This document shows positions 47,098-56,742 of a stretch of 64,000 nucleotides of DNA, piece after piece. Under the pieces are notes generated by a model. That model made no database searches and had not been told where the DNA came from. It saw only the letters and a list, made by a program, of their open reading frames with translations. Made by a program: the position numbers and the translations under genes. This stretch comes from an uncultured Endozoicomonas sp. Lineage in GTDB: Bacteria > Pseudomonadota > Gammaproteobacteria > Pseudomonadales > Endozoicomonadaceae. Every line of letters starts with the position of its first letter. The stretch's first letter is position 1. The stretch lies in assembly GCF_947495845.1 (NCBI RefSeq), contig NZ_CANMAO010000001.1, forward strand, positions 186,001 to 250,000, in the 5' to 3' direction.

Positions 47098-47988
47098 TTA
47101 ACCGTGGTTACGCAATGCCTCGATACGCTGATCCAACGGCGGATGACTGGTAAACAGCGCTGCCAGTCCACTCTTGCCGCCACTGCGAATGCCGAAAGCA
47201 CTCATGGTTGCTGGCATGGCTGAAGGGGCTTCGTATTCGGAGCGAAGTCTTTCCAGGGCGGCAATCATATCGCCACGGCTGGCCAGTTCGGCACCGGCTT
47301 CATCGGCACGGAATTCCCGTAGACGGGAGAACCACATAACAATGGCGCTGGCCAGAAAGCCAAGAATGATTTCGGCAATAAACGTTGCAATGTAGAAGCC
47401 AATACCCACACCGCCTTCACCTTCATCATCCCGGCGCAGGAACGAGTCAACGGCATAACCCACAATGCGGGCAAAGAACATCACAAAGGTATTCACGACA
47501 CCTTGAATAAGCGTCAATGTCACCATATCGCCGTTGGCAACGTGACCAATCTCATGACCAATCACTGCCCGGGCTTCGCTGGGGCTAAAGCGATCTAATA
47601 GTCCTTGGCTGACCGCAACCAGTGCTGAGTTTTTGTTCCAGCCCGTCGCAAACGCATTGGATTCCGGAGAGTTGAAAATACCCACTTCCGGCATGCCGAT
47701 ACCGGCTTTGTCCGACAGCTCTTTTACCGTATCCAGCAACCAGCGTTCTTGAGCAGTTCGTGGCTGGTCAATAATCTGGGTGCCAGTGCTCATCTTTGCC
47801 ATGGTTTTGGAAAGTAGCAGGGACACAAAAGAGCCGGCAAAGCCAAATACCGCACAGAACACCAGCAGAGAGCTCAGGTTCAGCCCCTCACTGGTCAGGT
47901 AGCTGCCAACGCCGAGAATATTCAGTGTGACACTGGCCAGCAGAATAACTGCCATGTTGGTGGCCAGAAACAAGAGAATCCTCTTCAT
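47098..47988 (-). CDS. htpX: Membrane zinc metalloprotease HtpX
   Basis: 296 aa M48 protease of the inner membrane that degrades misfolded membrane proteins together with FtsH. N-terminal helices (about 4-24 and 38-60), HEIGH zinc motif at 145-149, two further helices, and a third ligand Glu in FRADEAGAE. Length is normal. It has its own terminator. A TATACCC-type repeat lies 40 bases upstream of the start. Confidence 0.96.
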   Translation of the reverse strand: MKRILLFLATNMAVILLASVTLNILGVGSYLTSEGLNLSSLLVFCAVFGFAGSFVSLLLSKTMAKMSTGTQIIDQPRTAQERWLLDTVKELSDKAGIGMPEVGIFNSPESNAFATGWNKNSALVAVSQGLLDRFSPSEARAVIGHEIGHVANGDMVTLTLIQGVVNTFVMFFARIVGYAVDSFLRRDDEGEGGVGIGFYIATFIAEIILGFLASAIVMWFSRLREFRADEAGAELASRGDMIAALERLRSEYEAPSAMPATMSAFGIRSGGKSGLAALFTSHPPLDQRIEALRNHG

Positions 47989-48027
47989 TCTTTAGGGTGA
48001 CCTCATCGTCATCATTATCATTAAGGG

Positions 48028-48155
48028 GTATCCCCGTCGCCTTTCAAGTTGCTACTTTGTTGGCTGCCCTCGCTCACCCCAATCACCTACTACTCGTAGG
48101 CTCATGGGGATTCACTCGGTTGCCGCCGCGTAGCAACTTGAAATCCTTTGGGTAT
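48028..48155. repeat. Palindromic element with TATACCC-type ends, copy 2 (about 128 bp)
   Basis: GTATCCCCGTCGCCTTTCAAG and, on the other strand, ATACCCAAAGGATTTCAAG begin the two arms and both continue into TTGCTAC. Same family and same orientation as 23880. It fills half of the 256-base gap upstream of htpX. Confidence 0.85.
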
Positions 48156-48244
48156 GTATGGAGATGCGCACCCCACCTTTCAAGCATTGATGGAGTGCGT
48201 ATTTTGGTTTTTACAACCTGCTGACACAGCCACGGTTAGCAGCA

Positions 48245-48682
48245 TTAATCAGCGGTGAAGAACTTTTGTGCGGCGGCGGCAATGGCGTCGGAACCTTTGT
48301 CTTTTAAAGCCTCTCTGCACTGCCAGGCAAGGGTGGATTGTTTTCTGGCAACCAATGGTGGCAGGTTGAGAGCCTGTTCCTCCAATGCTGGCTGGAAGGT
48401 CGGCAAGCTCAGTCGGAGAAAACTTTTCTCGGTCAGAACTACCTGGTCCAAAGCATCCTGGCGGATGTTGTCCTGATAACGAATATAGCCTTCCGACGCC
48501 AGCCATAGCAGTGTGTCGAAGCACGCTTTATGGCGGCGATTGGGAATGCCAAACTCATCGGTGCCGGCATTACTGATCAGGTCATCCACATACACTGTGG
48601 TCAGCCTTGGAAAAGCGTTGTACAGCTGAACCAGGGTTTTCAAACAATCCTGATAGAACTCGTCAATGTGTATATCAGCCAT
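48245..48682 (-). CDS. Conserved small protein of unknown function downstream of alaA
   Basis: 145 aa, acidic and helical, with a winged-helix-like stretch (FPRLTTVYVDDLI, then LLWLASEGYIRYQDN, VVLTEKSFLRL). This pattern could be a small DNA- or protein-binding module, but I do not recognise the family. It starts 17 bases after alaA on the same strand and is probably co-transcribed with it. Confidence 0.65.
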   Translation of the reverse strand: MADIHIDEFYQDCLKTLVQLYNAFPRLTTVYVDDLISNAGTDEFGIPNRRHKACFDTLLWLASEGYIRYQDNIRQDALDQVVLTEKSFLRLSLPTFQPALEEQALNLPPLVARKQSTLAWQCREALKDKGSDAIAAAAQKFFTAD

Positions 48683-48699
48683 GGGCGATCCGTCTTCTA

Positions 48700-49914
48700 T
48701 TACTGTCTGTATCGGCTGAGGAAACGTTCCAGTCGAGTCATCACATCTTCCAGCTCGTCAACCCGAGGCAGTGAGATGATGCGTAGATGATCCGGGTCTG
48801 GACAGTTGAAAGCGGTGCCTTGAACCAGCAGTACTTTCTCTTGCAGCAGAAAGTCCAATACCAGCTTCTGGTCATCGATAATGCCAAAGTGTTTCGGGTC
48901 CAGTTTTGGGAACAGGTAGAGTGCCCCTTTGGGTTTTACGCAGCTGACCCCGGGGATTTGTTCCAGCATTTCCCAGGCGCGATGGCTTTGTTCGTAGAAG
49001 CGACCACCCGGAACGATTAATTCATTAATACTTTGATAGCCACCCAATGCCGTTTGAATGGCGTGTTGGGAAGGTACGTTGGCGCAAAGGCGCATGGAGG
49101 CCAGCATTTCTAAACCTTCCAGATAGCTTTTGGCATGGTCTTTCGGGCCAGAAACTACCAGCCAGCCAGCACGGTAGCCAGCTACGCGGTAAGATTTGGA
49201 CAGGCCGTTAAAACTGATGCAAAGCACATCCGGAGCAAGAGACGCCATGGCAGTGTGTTCAACGCCGTCGTAAAGAATTTTATCGTAGATTTCGTCGGCA
49301 AAGATGATCAGGTCGTGTTCTCTGGCCAGCTGAATAATCTCTTTCAGAATCTCATCTGGATAAACGGCACCGGTTGGGTTGTTTGGGTTAATTACCACAA
49401 TACCACGGGTTTTTGCGGTGATTTTACTGCGGATATCGTCAATGTCCGGATACCAGTCGGATTGTTCATCTTTGCGATAATGCACGGCGCGGCCGCCGGA
49501 TAGATTAACGGCAGCTGTCCACAGTGGGTAATCCGGAGACGGAATCAGCATTTCATCGCCATTGTTCAGCAAGGCCTGCATGGTCATTACGACCAGTTCG
49601 CTGACACCGTTACCAACGATGATGTCTTCCACGGTAATGGGCGGAAAGTTCTTCTGCTGGCAGTACTGCATGATGGCTTTGCGGGCAGAGAATAAGCCTT
49701 TTGAGTCACAGTAGCCTTGGGAGACAGGCAAGTTGCGGATGACATCCTGAGTGATTTCATCCGGTGCATCGAAACCAAACGCCGCAGGGTTGCCCGTGTT
49801 TAACTTGATAACACGATGTCCTTCTTCTTCAAGCCGTTTGGCTTCCCGAAGAATAGGGCCGCGGATGTCGTAACAGACATTATCCAGTTTGGTGGATTTC
49901 TCTATATCCTTCAT
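48700..49914 (-). CDS. alaA: Glutamate-pyruvate aminotransferase AlaA
   Basis: 404 aa, class I PLP aminotransferase that makes alanine from pyruvate and glutamate. The N-terminus EKSTKLDNVCYDIRGPILREA, NPNNPTGAVYPDEI, DEIYDKILYD and the PLP-lysine segment SFNGLSKSYRVAG match E. coli AlaA nearly along the full length. Confidence 0.96.
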   Translation of the reverse strand: MKDIEKSTKLDNVCYDIRGPILREAKRLEEEGHRVIKLNTGNPAAFGFDAPDEITQDVIRNLPVSQGYCDSKGLFSARKAIMQYCQQKNFPPITVEDIIVGNGVSELVVMTMQALLNNGDEMLIPSPDYPLWTAAVNLSGGRAVHYRKDEQSDWYPDIDDIRSKITAKTRGIVVINPNNPTGAVYPDEILKEIIQLAREHDLIIFADEIYDKILYDGVEHTAMASLAPDVLCISFNGLSKSYRVAGYRAGWLVVSGPKDHAKSYLEGLEMLASMRLCANVPSQHAIQTALGGYQSINELIVPGGRFYEQSHRAWEMLEQIPGVSCVKPKGALYLFPKLDPKHFGIIDDQKLVLDFLLQEKVLLVQGTAFNCPDPDHLRIISLPRVDELEDVMTRLERFLSRYRQ

Positions 49915-49979
49915 TGGTGCTTTTCCGGTGCTGGGTGTGACTCAGCCTTGGATTATGAAGGGATATGGCCTCTGTTGCA

Positions 49980-50774
49980 CTAGCTTAAGATAGAAACTTT
50001 ATCACCAATATGAATGACGCCCTCACCATCCGGAATTAGATTCTGCCCAAAAATAACGCCCATATCGGTACGGCGATATTTGGACAGAGTCGTCAGTGGC
50101 TCAGTACCGTCTCTTTTAGCGGTCTCAGGGTTGATGGTGGTCATAATGCAACGGGAGCAGGGTTTGACTACACGAAAGGTGATATCACCAATTTTCAGGG
50201 TATTCCAGTTATCTTCATCAAATGGGGTTTTACCATTAACAACGATGTTTGGGCGGAACCGGTTCATAGTAATTGGCTGTTCAAGGCGCTGATTCAAATC
50301 CTGCAATGAGGCTTCATTGGTGAGCAAAAATGGAAAACCATCGGCAAAGCTGGTGTGGTCACCGGGGTTGGAAAATTGTGGGTCAGTAACCCTGATTGCC
50401 TCAACAGGTTGATAGACCAGTCGGCAGCGCAAGCCAAGTAAACGGCTGAACCATTCGGCAGGCTGGTCGCCGGCATCCAGTGCGTCACATTTGTCTTTCC
50501 AGACCGTTACTGGCTTATGAGCGGCATCTGTCGTCGGAGTTGGAATATGCAGTTTGCCTGCCCCCTGAGCGGATGCCTGCAGTCCATCTGCTTCAACAGA
50601 GATATGAATTAATGCCATTTTGTGATGCTGACGCTGAGTCAAAAACCGGCCATTTTCATCCACCAGTAGCCATCGGCGGTCATGCTCAAAGCCTCTGAGA
50701 GTGACCTTTGCTGAATTCAGGTTTATTGGTTGAGCCGACTTCACGGGGTAGATGGCCAGCTGGGTAACTTCCAT
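49980..50774 (-). CDS. MOSC-domain protein, YcbX N-terminal type without the ferredoxin domain
   Basis: 264 aa. An N-terminal beta-barrel domain (LAIYPVKSAQPINL, FEHDRRWLLVDENGRFLTQR) is followed by a MOSC domain with FRPNIVVNG and the molybdenum-cofactor cysteine region KPCSRC. E. coli YcbX, which detoxifies N-hydroxylated bases, also has a C-terminal 2Fe-2S domain that is absent here. The frame opens at 50828, but AAAGGA lies before ATG 50774, which gives the proper N-terminus. Confidence 0.88.
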   Translation of the reverse strand: MEVTQLAIYPVKSAQPINLNSAKVTLRGFEHDRRWLLVDENGRFLTQRQHHKMALIHISVEADGLQASAQGAGKLHIPTPTTDAAHKPVTVWKDKCDALDAGDQPAEWFSRLLGLRCRLVYQPVEAIRVTDPQFSNPGDHTSFADGFPFLLTNEASLQDLNQRLEQPITMNRFRPNIVVNGKTPFDEDNWNTLKIGDITFRVVKPCSRCIMTTINPETAKRDGTEPLTTLSKYRRTDMGVIFGQNLIPDGEGVIHIGDKVSILS

Positions 50775-50819
50775 TGATATCCTTTCCGATATTTTGTGTA
50801 TTTGGATCTGGATGCATAG

Positions 50820-50946
50820 TATACCCAAAGGATTTCAAGTTGCTACGCGGCGGCAAGTGAGTGAATCCCCGAGAGCCTACAAGTAGTAGGTGATCGGGGT
50901 GAGTGAACGCAGCCAACAAAGTAGCAACTTGAAAGGCGATGGGTAT
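50820..50946. repeat. Palindromic element with TATACCC ends, copy 3, inverse orientation (about 127 bp)
   Basis: Begins TATACCCAAAGGATTTCAAG and ends CTTGAAAGGCGATGGGTATA, the reverse orientation of the copies at 23880 and 48028. It lies in the 209-base gap between the divergent MOSC and msrB genes, where their promoters must also be. Confidence 0.85.
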
Positions 50947-50983
50947 ACCCGTAAATAGTGTTTTCGATTGTGAAGAGTTGATA

Positions 50984-51379
50984 ATGACGACAAAAAAAAC
51001 AGAACAGCAATGGCGGGAAGCGCTGACCGATGAGCAATACCGGGTCTGCCGGGAAAAAGGAACGGAGCGCCCGTTTACCGGAGAGTATAATTTTTTTGAA
51101 AAAGAGGGCGTCTTCCATTGCGTTTGTTGTCAGCAACCGCTGTTTGATTCCACCGTTAAGTTTGATGCCGGTTGTGGCTGGCCAAGCTTTTATGCAGTGG
51201 TCGATAGTGATGCGGTGAAAACGGTAGAAGACAACAGTCTTGGAATGCAGCGTATTGAAGTCATGTGTGCAAACTGCGATGCCCACTTGGGGCATGTGTT
51301 TCCCGATGGGCCAGAGCCCACCGGTTTACGATATTGCATTAACTCTGTGGCGATGAGTTTTAAGGATCGGCGTTCATAG
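50984..51379 (+). CDS. msrB: Peptide-methionine (R)-S-oxide reductase
   Basis: 131 aa. Structural zinc cysteines Cys46/Cys49 and Cys95/Cys98 ([10 protein letters not shown]), CGWPSF, and the catalytic Cys118 in RYCINS are present. Repairs oxidised methionine using thioredoxin. The frame extends upstream into the repeat element; [10 protein letters not shown] at 50984 is the proper start. The stop overlaps that of the convergent kinase by six bases. Confidence 0.95.
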   Translation: MTTKKTEQQWREALTDEQYRVCREKGTERPFTGEYNFFEKEGVFHCVCCQQPLFDSTVKFDAGCGWPSFYAVVDSDAVKTVEDNSLGMQRIEVMCANCDAHLGHVFPDGPEPTGLRYCINSVAMSFKDRRS

Positions 51380-53368
51380 CCAGTCTGAGATCACTTTACT
51401 TAATGCTTTTTTGTTAAAGGGTTTGGAGAGGTAGTCATCCATACCCGCTTGCTTGCATTGTTCCTGGTGCTCGTTCAGTGCATTGGCCGTCAACGCTACA
51501 ATCGGAATATCTCGCGTTTCTGAGCGCTCCCGAAGTTGCTGTGTTGCGGTGTATCCATCCATAACGGGCATGTTGCAGTCCATCAGAATAAGATCAAACG
51601 TATCGCTGATACAGGCTGAAATACAATCTTCACCGTTATGGGCAAGGGTTACTTCGTGGCCCAGTTGTTCCAGCATGCCTTCTGTTACCAGTCGGTTAAT
51701 GGCGTTGTCTTCAACCACCAGTATTTTCTTTTTCTGATAAAACAGTTGTTCTGTGGGTTCAAAATTTTGAACGACAGATGTTGTGCTGGTATCGCTGGTT
51801 TTAGCAACAATCGCCCCAAGTGTTAATTGGACCGTAAAGGTACTGCCACTGCCTTCTAATGACTTAACCTCAATGGTGCCATTCATCACTTTAATGATTT
51901 CTTTCGTTAAGGCAAGGCCCATACCGGAGCCACCGTAATGCTGGTAGATATCATTGTTGGCCTGAGTGAAGGGAGAGAAAATTGCCTGTTGGGCGTCTTT
52001 GGATATGCCTATTCCAGTGTCACGCACATGAATGGCAATACGCTCCTTATTATCCTCAAGTGACTCGCTGACCAGTGACAGGCTAATCATGCCAGAGTGC
52101 GTGAATTTGATCGCATTGCCAAGCAAGTTATTGACTACCTGAGTGATGCGAATAGGGTCTCCCATCAAGGTTGCAGGCAATGCCGGGTCAACTTGACAGG
52201 TGAGTGGAATTCCCTTCATATGGGCTTTTTGACCCATGACCATCACGGACTCTTCAAGCACTTTTTTGAGATTAAACGGCACCTGATCAACAACGGTTTT
52301 ACCCGATTCCAAGCGAGCCAGGTCCAGCATATTGTTCAATAGCTTCACTAATCTGGCACCGGATTGGTGAGCGAGCTCAAGCCGGGAGTGTTGGTCCGGG
52401 CTCAGTTCGTCATTAATGGCCAGCTCCAGCATGCCAAGAATACCGTTGAGTGGTGTCCGGATTTCATGGCTAAGGCTGGAAAGTTGATCGCCGCGAATTC
52501 TTGCGGATTGCAACGCCGCTTGTCTTGCATTGTCTAATGCCTTGTTGGCTTTGAACAGGGCGTCGTTATTTTTCTGCAGTTCCTGGGTGCGCTCAGCAAT
52601 GCGGTTCTCAAGTTCCTGAGTGTGAACACGTAGCTCACTTTCCGCCAGACTCCGGCGGTATAACTGTTGTTTTATATCTTCCTGGAAGTCGTTAAAGCTC
52701 TGACTGAGCTGGCCAATTTCATCATGTTGATGACTTCGGGGTATAGACATTGGTTGTCGTGTACTACCTGCGCGGACTCTTTGCACATGCTGGGTCAATC
52801 TCTGCAGGGGTTTAGTGAGCATGATGTAGAGCATGAAGTGCAGGGCAAGGGCGAGAAGCAGAGTTCTGGCAATACCAAAGGTTAGAGTCAGTACGGAACG
52901 GTCGATGAAAGCCTGGGCAGAGGCTCGGGTGTCAGCAACAATTGTCAGGTTGCCGAGGTCTTCTTCGCGGTCATAAGGGACTGAGAGTCGCTGTTGATAT
53001 ACACGGGTAGTGCCAAATAAATATTCTACCAGTTGGCTGTCGTCTACCTGTTCGACAGTGTCAACCGGGCGGGTTGCATCCCCCAATAGGTATTGTTCAG
53101 GTGTAGCGATGGTTGCCTGAAGGATCAACGGCGATTCAGTGAGGCCGCTAACCAGCTCCGATGCCAACTCTTCATCAAGGTTATAGGCGATGCGGGAGGC
53201 TGGAGCCATACTGACATCCAGGTAGGCCTGTATCGAGGCATCGATACTGTTGTCCTGAGTAAGATAGTCGTGGGTAACCTCTAGCGATCCAAACACTAGT
53301 CCCAGAATAAACGCAACGGTAACCGTGTACCTGACTTGCTTGTACGAAAGTCTGTCTCTGAAATTCAT
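51374..53368 (-). CDS. Hybrid sensor histidine kinase with receiver domain
   Basis: 664 aa. Transmembrane helices at about 13-33 and 162-184 enclose a ~125-residue periplasmic sensor; HAMP at ~185-235, coiled-coil to ~290, HisKA with His301 in [12 protein letters not shown], HATPase with [11 protein letters not shown], and a C-terminal receiver (~545-664) with the phospho-acceptor Asp in [13 protein letters not shown]. There is no Hpt domain, unlike BarA/GacS, so phosphorelay would need a separate Hpt or direct partner. The frame runs upstream to 53533 into a repeat, but [11 protein letters not shown] at 53368, after AGGGA, is the natural start. Signal unknown. Confidence 0.9.
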   Translation of the reverse strand: MNFRDRLSYKQVRYTVTVAFILGLVFGSLEVTHDYLTQDNSIDASIQAYLDVSMAPASRIAYNLDEELASELVSGLTESPLILQATIATPEQYLLGDATRPVDTVEQVDDSQLVEYLFGTTRVYQQRLSVPYDREEDLGNLTIVADTRASAQAFIDRSVLTLTFGIARTLLLALALHFMLYIMLTKPLQRLTQHVQRVRAGSTRQPMSIPRSHQHDEIGQLSQSFNDFQEDIKQQLYRRSLAESELRVHTQELENRIAERTQELQKNNDALFKANKALDNARQAALQSARIRGDQLSSLSHEIRTPLNGILGMLELAINDELSPDQHSRLELAHQSGARLVKLLNNMLDLARLESGKTVVDQVPFNLKKVLEESVMVMGQKAHMKGIPLTCQVDPALPATLMGDPIRITQVVNNLLGNAIKFTHSGMISLSLVSESLEDNKERIAIHVRDTGIGISKDAQQAIFSPFTQANNDIYQHYGGSGMGLALTKEIIKVMNGTIEVKSLEGSGSTFTVQLTLGAIVAKTSDTSTTSVVQNFEPTEQLFYQKKKILVVEDNAINRLVTEGMLEQLGHEVTLAHNGEDCISACISDTFDLILMDCNMPVMDGYTATQQLRERSETRDIPIVALTANALNEHQEQCKQAGMDDYLSKPFNKKALSKVISDWL

Positions 53369-53390
53369 TATTCGGCCGATCCCTGGCTGG

Positions 53391-53550
53391 GGTCTGTTGA
53401 TGCTTCGTTGCGGGCTCAGCAGGTGCCCCAGAAAAACGCCACCCACTTTGTCAGGCTTGCTTGGCGTAGAATAACTACGCACTGCACAAGCCTTCCGCGT
53501 GGTTGACGTTTTCTGGGGCACTGAGCCTCGCAACGTAGCATCAACAGACC
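53391..53550. repeat. Long inverted repeat with GGTCTGTTGATGC ends (160 bp)
   Basis: Left arm GGTCTGTTGATGCTTCGTTG followed by GGGCTCAG and GTGCCCCAGAAAAACG; right arm on the other strand GGTCTGTTGATGCTACGTTG followed by the same modules. The arms are ~52 bases long and nearly identical. It lies directly upstream of the hybrid kinase. No second copy was seen in the window. Confidence 0.85.
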
Positions 53551-53636
53551 CTAAACATCGAGACGGAATGTCTCATAACAACCTTTATAATCGGTAATCA
53601 ATTGTAATTACAAGGAAATAGGTCACATCAGAGTAC

Positions 53637-53665
53637 TTGACTCAATGCCTGAGGGTCATTAGTAT
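53637..53665 (+). promoter_or_regulatory. Promoter of tRNA-Glu
   Basis: TTGACT (53637-53642), a 17-base spacer, TAGTAT (53660-53665), then a G/C-rich stretch where transcription would start, about 30 bases before the tRNA. Such a discriminator is typical of stringently controlled stable-RNA promoters. Confidence 0.65.
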
Positions 53666-53698
53666 ACGCATCCGCTGCACCAATGCACGAAGGTTTAC

Positions 53699-53774
53699 GT
53701 CCCCTTCGTCTAGTGGCCTAGGACACCGCCCTTTCACGGCGGTAACAGGGGTTCGAGTCCCCTAGGGGACGCCA
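53699..53774 (+). tRNA. tRNA-Glu (anticodon TTC)
   Basis: 76 nt. Acceptor stem GTCCCCT/AGGGGAC with discriminator G and encoded CCA; D arm; anticodon stem CCGCC/GGCGG around loop CTTTCAC, anticodon TTC at 53733-53735; T arm with GGTTCGAGTCC. A T-rich run follows. No integrase or duplicated 3' end was seen, so it is not evidently an attachment site here. Confidence 0.97.
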
Positions 53775-53897
53775 TTTCTTTTTTTTCCTCCGATTATTTT
53801 TAGCCTTTTATTTTTAGTCTCTTATTTTTAAAAAGTTCTCTCAAGCTGAGTTATCATTTAGTGATATGATTTCCTAAGCGCTTATAGAGAGGACGTT

Positions 53898-54599
53898 GTG
53901 CATCTCTTTTCCCCCATCAAACGAATTCCCGTGCTTTTTCTGACTGTGCTTGCTGGCTGCAGCCAGGTATCAACAAAACCACTTTCTGATTTATCAGCCT
54001 GTCATTCCGATGTTGTTGAACTTTTGGTGCAACAGAAAATTCTGGCACCGGAAGGGTTATCAAACAGCGAGAAACCCATAGGTTACAAAGCTGGCTGTGC
54101 TGATTTAAACGGCGATGGTCGTCAAGAAATCTTTGTTCTGATGCAAAGCCTATGGTTTTGTGGAACGGGAGGCTGTTCTGCCTTTATTTTTGATAATCAA
54201 GGCAACGAGTTGAGCCAGATGAGCGTGACTGATGAGCCTGTTTTACTGTCTGACAACAAAAATAATGGGTGGCGGGCGATCTACGTCTGGAATGATGGCG
54301 CTATGCGGAAAATGAACTTTGATGGTGAGAAGTACCCGGGCAACCCATCAATGCAGCCTGTTTATCATAATGAGCTTGAAATCAAAGCGGCTCACGCCAA
54401 GGCGATGGCTAGTGAGATTTATCAGCAGGATGGCCACCAGTTAAAACTGGTTAGAGATGTCCCGATCTTTCAGCCAGCACACCTCTATACATTCTCATTT
54501 CTGCATTATGGTGATCCGACAGTTGAGTATCTGATGACCGTCAATATGAAAACCAATGAACTGGAATTGACGACTCGTCCTTTGGCTCAAACTCACTAA
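53898..54599 (+). CDS. Lipoprotein of unknown function with an EF-hand-like loop
   Basis: 233 aa. Signal peptide with lipobox LAGC at about residues 18-21. DLNGDGRQE near residue 75 is an EF-hand/FG-GAP-type calcium loop, followed by EIFVLMQ and WFCGTGGCSAFIF, a pattern found in secreted proteins that report on dissolved Ca2+ or act in the envelope. The family is not recognised. Single gene between tRNA-Glu and family 1 copy E. Confidence 0.7.
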   Translation: MHLFSPIKRIPVLFLTVLAGCSQVSTKPLSDLSACHSDVVELLVQQKILAPEGLSNSEKPIGYKAGCADLNGDGRQEIFVLMQSLWFCGTGGCSAFIFDNQGNELSQMSVTDEPVLLSDNKNNGWRAIYVWNDGAMRKMNFDGEKYPGNPSMQPVYHNELEIKAAHAKAMASEIYQQDGHQLKLVRDVPIFQPAHLYTFSFLHYGDPTVEYLMTVNMKTNELELTTRPLAQTH

Positions 54600-54659
54600 A
54601 TTGTGGTAAACCCCTAGAAGTTTGCTGTTTGCATTGTTATAAAGCCTTTTTTACCTAGT

Positions 54660-54822
54660 TAAGTACCCAACCATATGAAATCATATTTTCTGACTCATTG
54701 ATCAGCCCCTCTGACTGCGTTGCAACTCTGGTCACATAGCTCGCTATGCTCCCGGCGTTGCGCCTTGCAGAGAACCTGATCAACAAGCCAGAAATATTCG
54801 ATTCCATATGGCCGGGTACTTA
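54660..54822 (+). repeat. MITE-like inverted-repeat element, family 1, copy E (163 bp)
   Basis: Near-identical to copy D (TAAGTACCCAACCATATG to GGCCGGGTACTTA), same orientation. It ends 21 bases before the avtA ATG, so it forms most of that gene's leader or promoter region. Confidence 0.9.
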
Positions 54823-54843
54823 CCAAAATAATCAGGGGTAAGC

Positions 54844-56103
54844 ATGAAGCTTTCCGCCTTTGGCGAAAAATTTACCAGTCACTCCGGCATCCTTTCTTTA
54901 ATGGATGATCTCGGCAACGCACTCGCCGATGGCAAGGATATGATCATGATGGGCGGTGGAAATCCTGCCCACATTCCCGAAGTGGAGGCTGTGTTTCGCC
55001 AGCGGTTGCAAAAAATCACTGATAGCCAGACCGAGTTTACCCGGCTGGTGGGTACCTACGACCCACCACAAGGGGAAAAAGATTTTGTTCGTGAAATGGC
55101 GAGTTATTTGAACCGGCAGTTTGGTTGGAAGCTCACTGAACGCAACATTGCGCTGACTAATGGCAGCCAGTCCGCCTTTTTTATGATCTTCAATATGTTT
55201 GCCGGCAGCTATGGCGATGGCAGTCATAAACGCATTCAGTTACCACTGGCGCCAGAATATATTGGTTATTCCGATGCGGGTCTGAGCCATGATTTCTTTG
55301 CGGCGAATAAACCGGATATCGAACATCTGGATCAACATGTTTTCAAATATCGGGTGGATTTTCAGGAGCTGGTAGTAGACGACAGTATAGGTGCCATCTG
55401 CGTCTCCAGACCGACGAACCCAACGGGCAACGTACTGACGGATCAGGAAATTGAGCGCCTTGATGGGCTTGCTTTGCAACACGACATTCCGATGATTATC
55501 GATGGTGCCTACGGTACACCATTCCCCAAATTGATATTTACCCAAGCCACGCCTGTGTGGAATGAAAATACCATTCTTTGCCTGAGTCTTTCCAAATTGG
55601 GTTTACCTGCCGCTCGAACCGGTATTGTGGTTGCGAACGAAGAAGTTATCAGAGCACTGTCGGGTATTAACGCCATTATGAACCTGGCACCGAACAGCAC
55701 CGGTAGCTTGCTGGCGTTGGATATGATTCGTGATGACAGCATCAACACACTGTGTGAAAACGTGATTCGCCCTTACTATCAGGAAAAAGCTGAGTTTGCG
55801 GTGAATATCCTCAAGCAGCGTTTAGGTGATTCGGTGCCTTGGCACGTCCATAAACCGGAAGGTGCCATGTTCCTCTGGCTCTGGTTTGAAGGATTACCGG
55901 TCTCCAGTCTTGAGTTGTATGAACGATTGAAAGCGAGAAATGTGCTGGTAGTTTCCGGGCATTACTTCTTCCCGGGGATTGATGATGACTGGCCTCATAA
56001 ACATGAGTGCCTGCGATTAACGTATACCCGGGATCATGCAGCCGTTGAGAAAGGATTGTCGATCATCGCTGAAGAAGTGCTCAAATTATACGAATGCCAA
56101 TGA
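54844..56103 (+). CDS. avtA: Valine-pyruvate aminotransferase
   Basis: 419 aa PLP enzyme of the AvtA type, which interconverts valine/2-oxoisovalerate with alanine/pyruvate. The N-terminus SAFGEKFTSHSGILSLMDDLG and MMGGGNPAHIPEV are typical; RPTNPTGNV and the PLP lysine in CLSLSKLGLPAARTG are intact. With alaA it gives two alanine-forming routes in the window. It starts directly after repeat copy E. Confidence 0.95.
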   Translation: MKLSAFGEKFTSHSGILSLMDDLGNALADGKDMIMMGGGNPAHIPEVEAVFRQRLQKITDSQTEFTRLVGTYDPPQGEKDFVREMASYLNRQFGWKLTERNIALTNGSQSAFFMIFNMFAGSYGDGSHKRIQLPLAPEYIGYSDAGLSHDFFAANKPDIEHLDQHVFKYRVDFQELVVDDSIGAICVSRPTNPTGNVLTDQEIERLDGLALQHDIPMIIDGAYGTPFPKLIFTQATPVWNENTILCLSLSKLGLPAARTGIVVANEEVIRALSGINAIMNLAPNSTGSLLALDMIRDDSINTLCENVIRPYYQEKAEFAVNILKQRLGDSVPWHVHKPEGAMFLWLWFEGLPVSSLELYERLKARNVLVVSGHYFFPGIDDDWPHKHECLRLTYTRDHAAVEKGLSIIAEEVLKLYECQ

Positions 56104-56205
56104 AAGCAGAGTTTTAGGTTGTCAGCTATGAAACTCGTTAAGTGATGGCAGATAGCTACTTTGATACTGTTGTGTATCTGTACTGCCATGAAAGGGAGCG
56201 AGACC

Positions 56206-56742
56206 ATGCAAGAATATCATTCCGTTTTGGATTTCTGGTTTGATGAATTAAAACCTGAGCAGTGGTTTAAGAAAGATGCTGAATTGGATCAGCGGATTCT
56301 AAGTCAATTTTCAGTGCTGCATGAGCGGGCGATTAAAGGGGAGCTGTCTCATTGGCGAGATAAGCCGGAAGGACGGCTGGCTGAAGTGATTATTCTGGAT
56401 CAATTTAGCCGTAACATGTTTCGAAATGATGCTAAAGCGTTTGTATATGACAGTCTGTCCCTTGTGTTAGCTCAGGAAGCGGTACGCTCGGGCGCTTTGG
56501 ATCAGCTCAATGAAGCGCAACAGAATTTTCTGATCATGCCCTATATGCACAGTGAATCTTCGGTTATCCATGAAGAGGCGATGAAGCTAAGGGAGCAATA
56601 TGGACTAGAACTTCGCTGGCAGCAGGCGCATAAAGACATCATTGATCGTTTTGGGCGCTACCCTCATCGCAATAAAATACTGGGTCGTGAATCCATGACA
56701 GAAGAGGTTGAGTTTCTTAAACAGCCGGGGTCGTCTTTTTAA
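56206..56742 (+). CDS. DUF924 family protein
   Basis: 178 aa, all helical. VLDFWFDELKPEQWF, EVIILDQFSRNMFRNDAKAF and FLIMPYMHSES are the DUF924 hallmarks; the fold is TPR-like and no enzymatic function is established. The frame starts at 56161, but AGGGAG lies nine bases before ATG 56206. It converges on the AraC gene with a four-base overlap. Confidence 0.88.
   Translation: MQEYHSVLDFWFDELKPEQWFKKDAELDQRILSQFSVLHERAIKGELSHWRDKPEGRLAEVIILDQFSRNMFRNDAKAFVYDSLSLVLAQEAVRSGALDQLNEAQQNFLIMPYMHSESSVIHEEAMKLREQYGLELRWQQAHKDIIDRFGRYPHRNKILGRESMTEEVEFLKQPGSSF

Noticed and set aside
47989-48155. Heat-shock (sigma-32) promoter for htpX using the TTGAAA in the nearby repeat
   Set aside because: The TTGAAA belongs to the repeat arm, occurs in all copies, points to the plus strand, and has no matching -10 box.
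53369-53533. N-terminal extension of the hybrid kinase
   Set aside because: The extra 55 codons are translated from the 160-bp inverted repeat; the signal-anchor start at 53368 is typical.
53699-53774. tRNA-Glu as an integration site for a mobile island
   Set aside because: No integrase, duplicated tRNA end or phage gene is present on either side.
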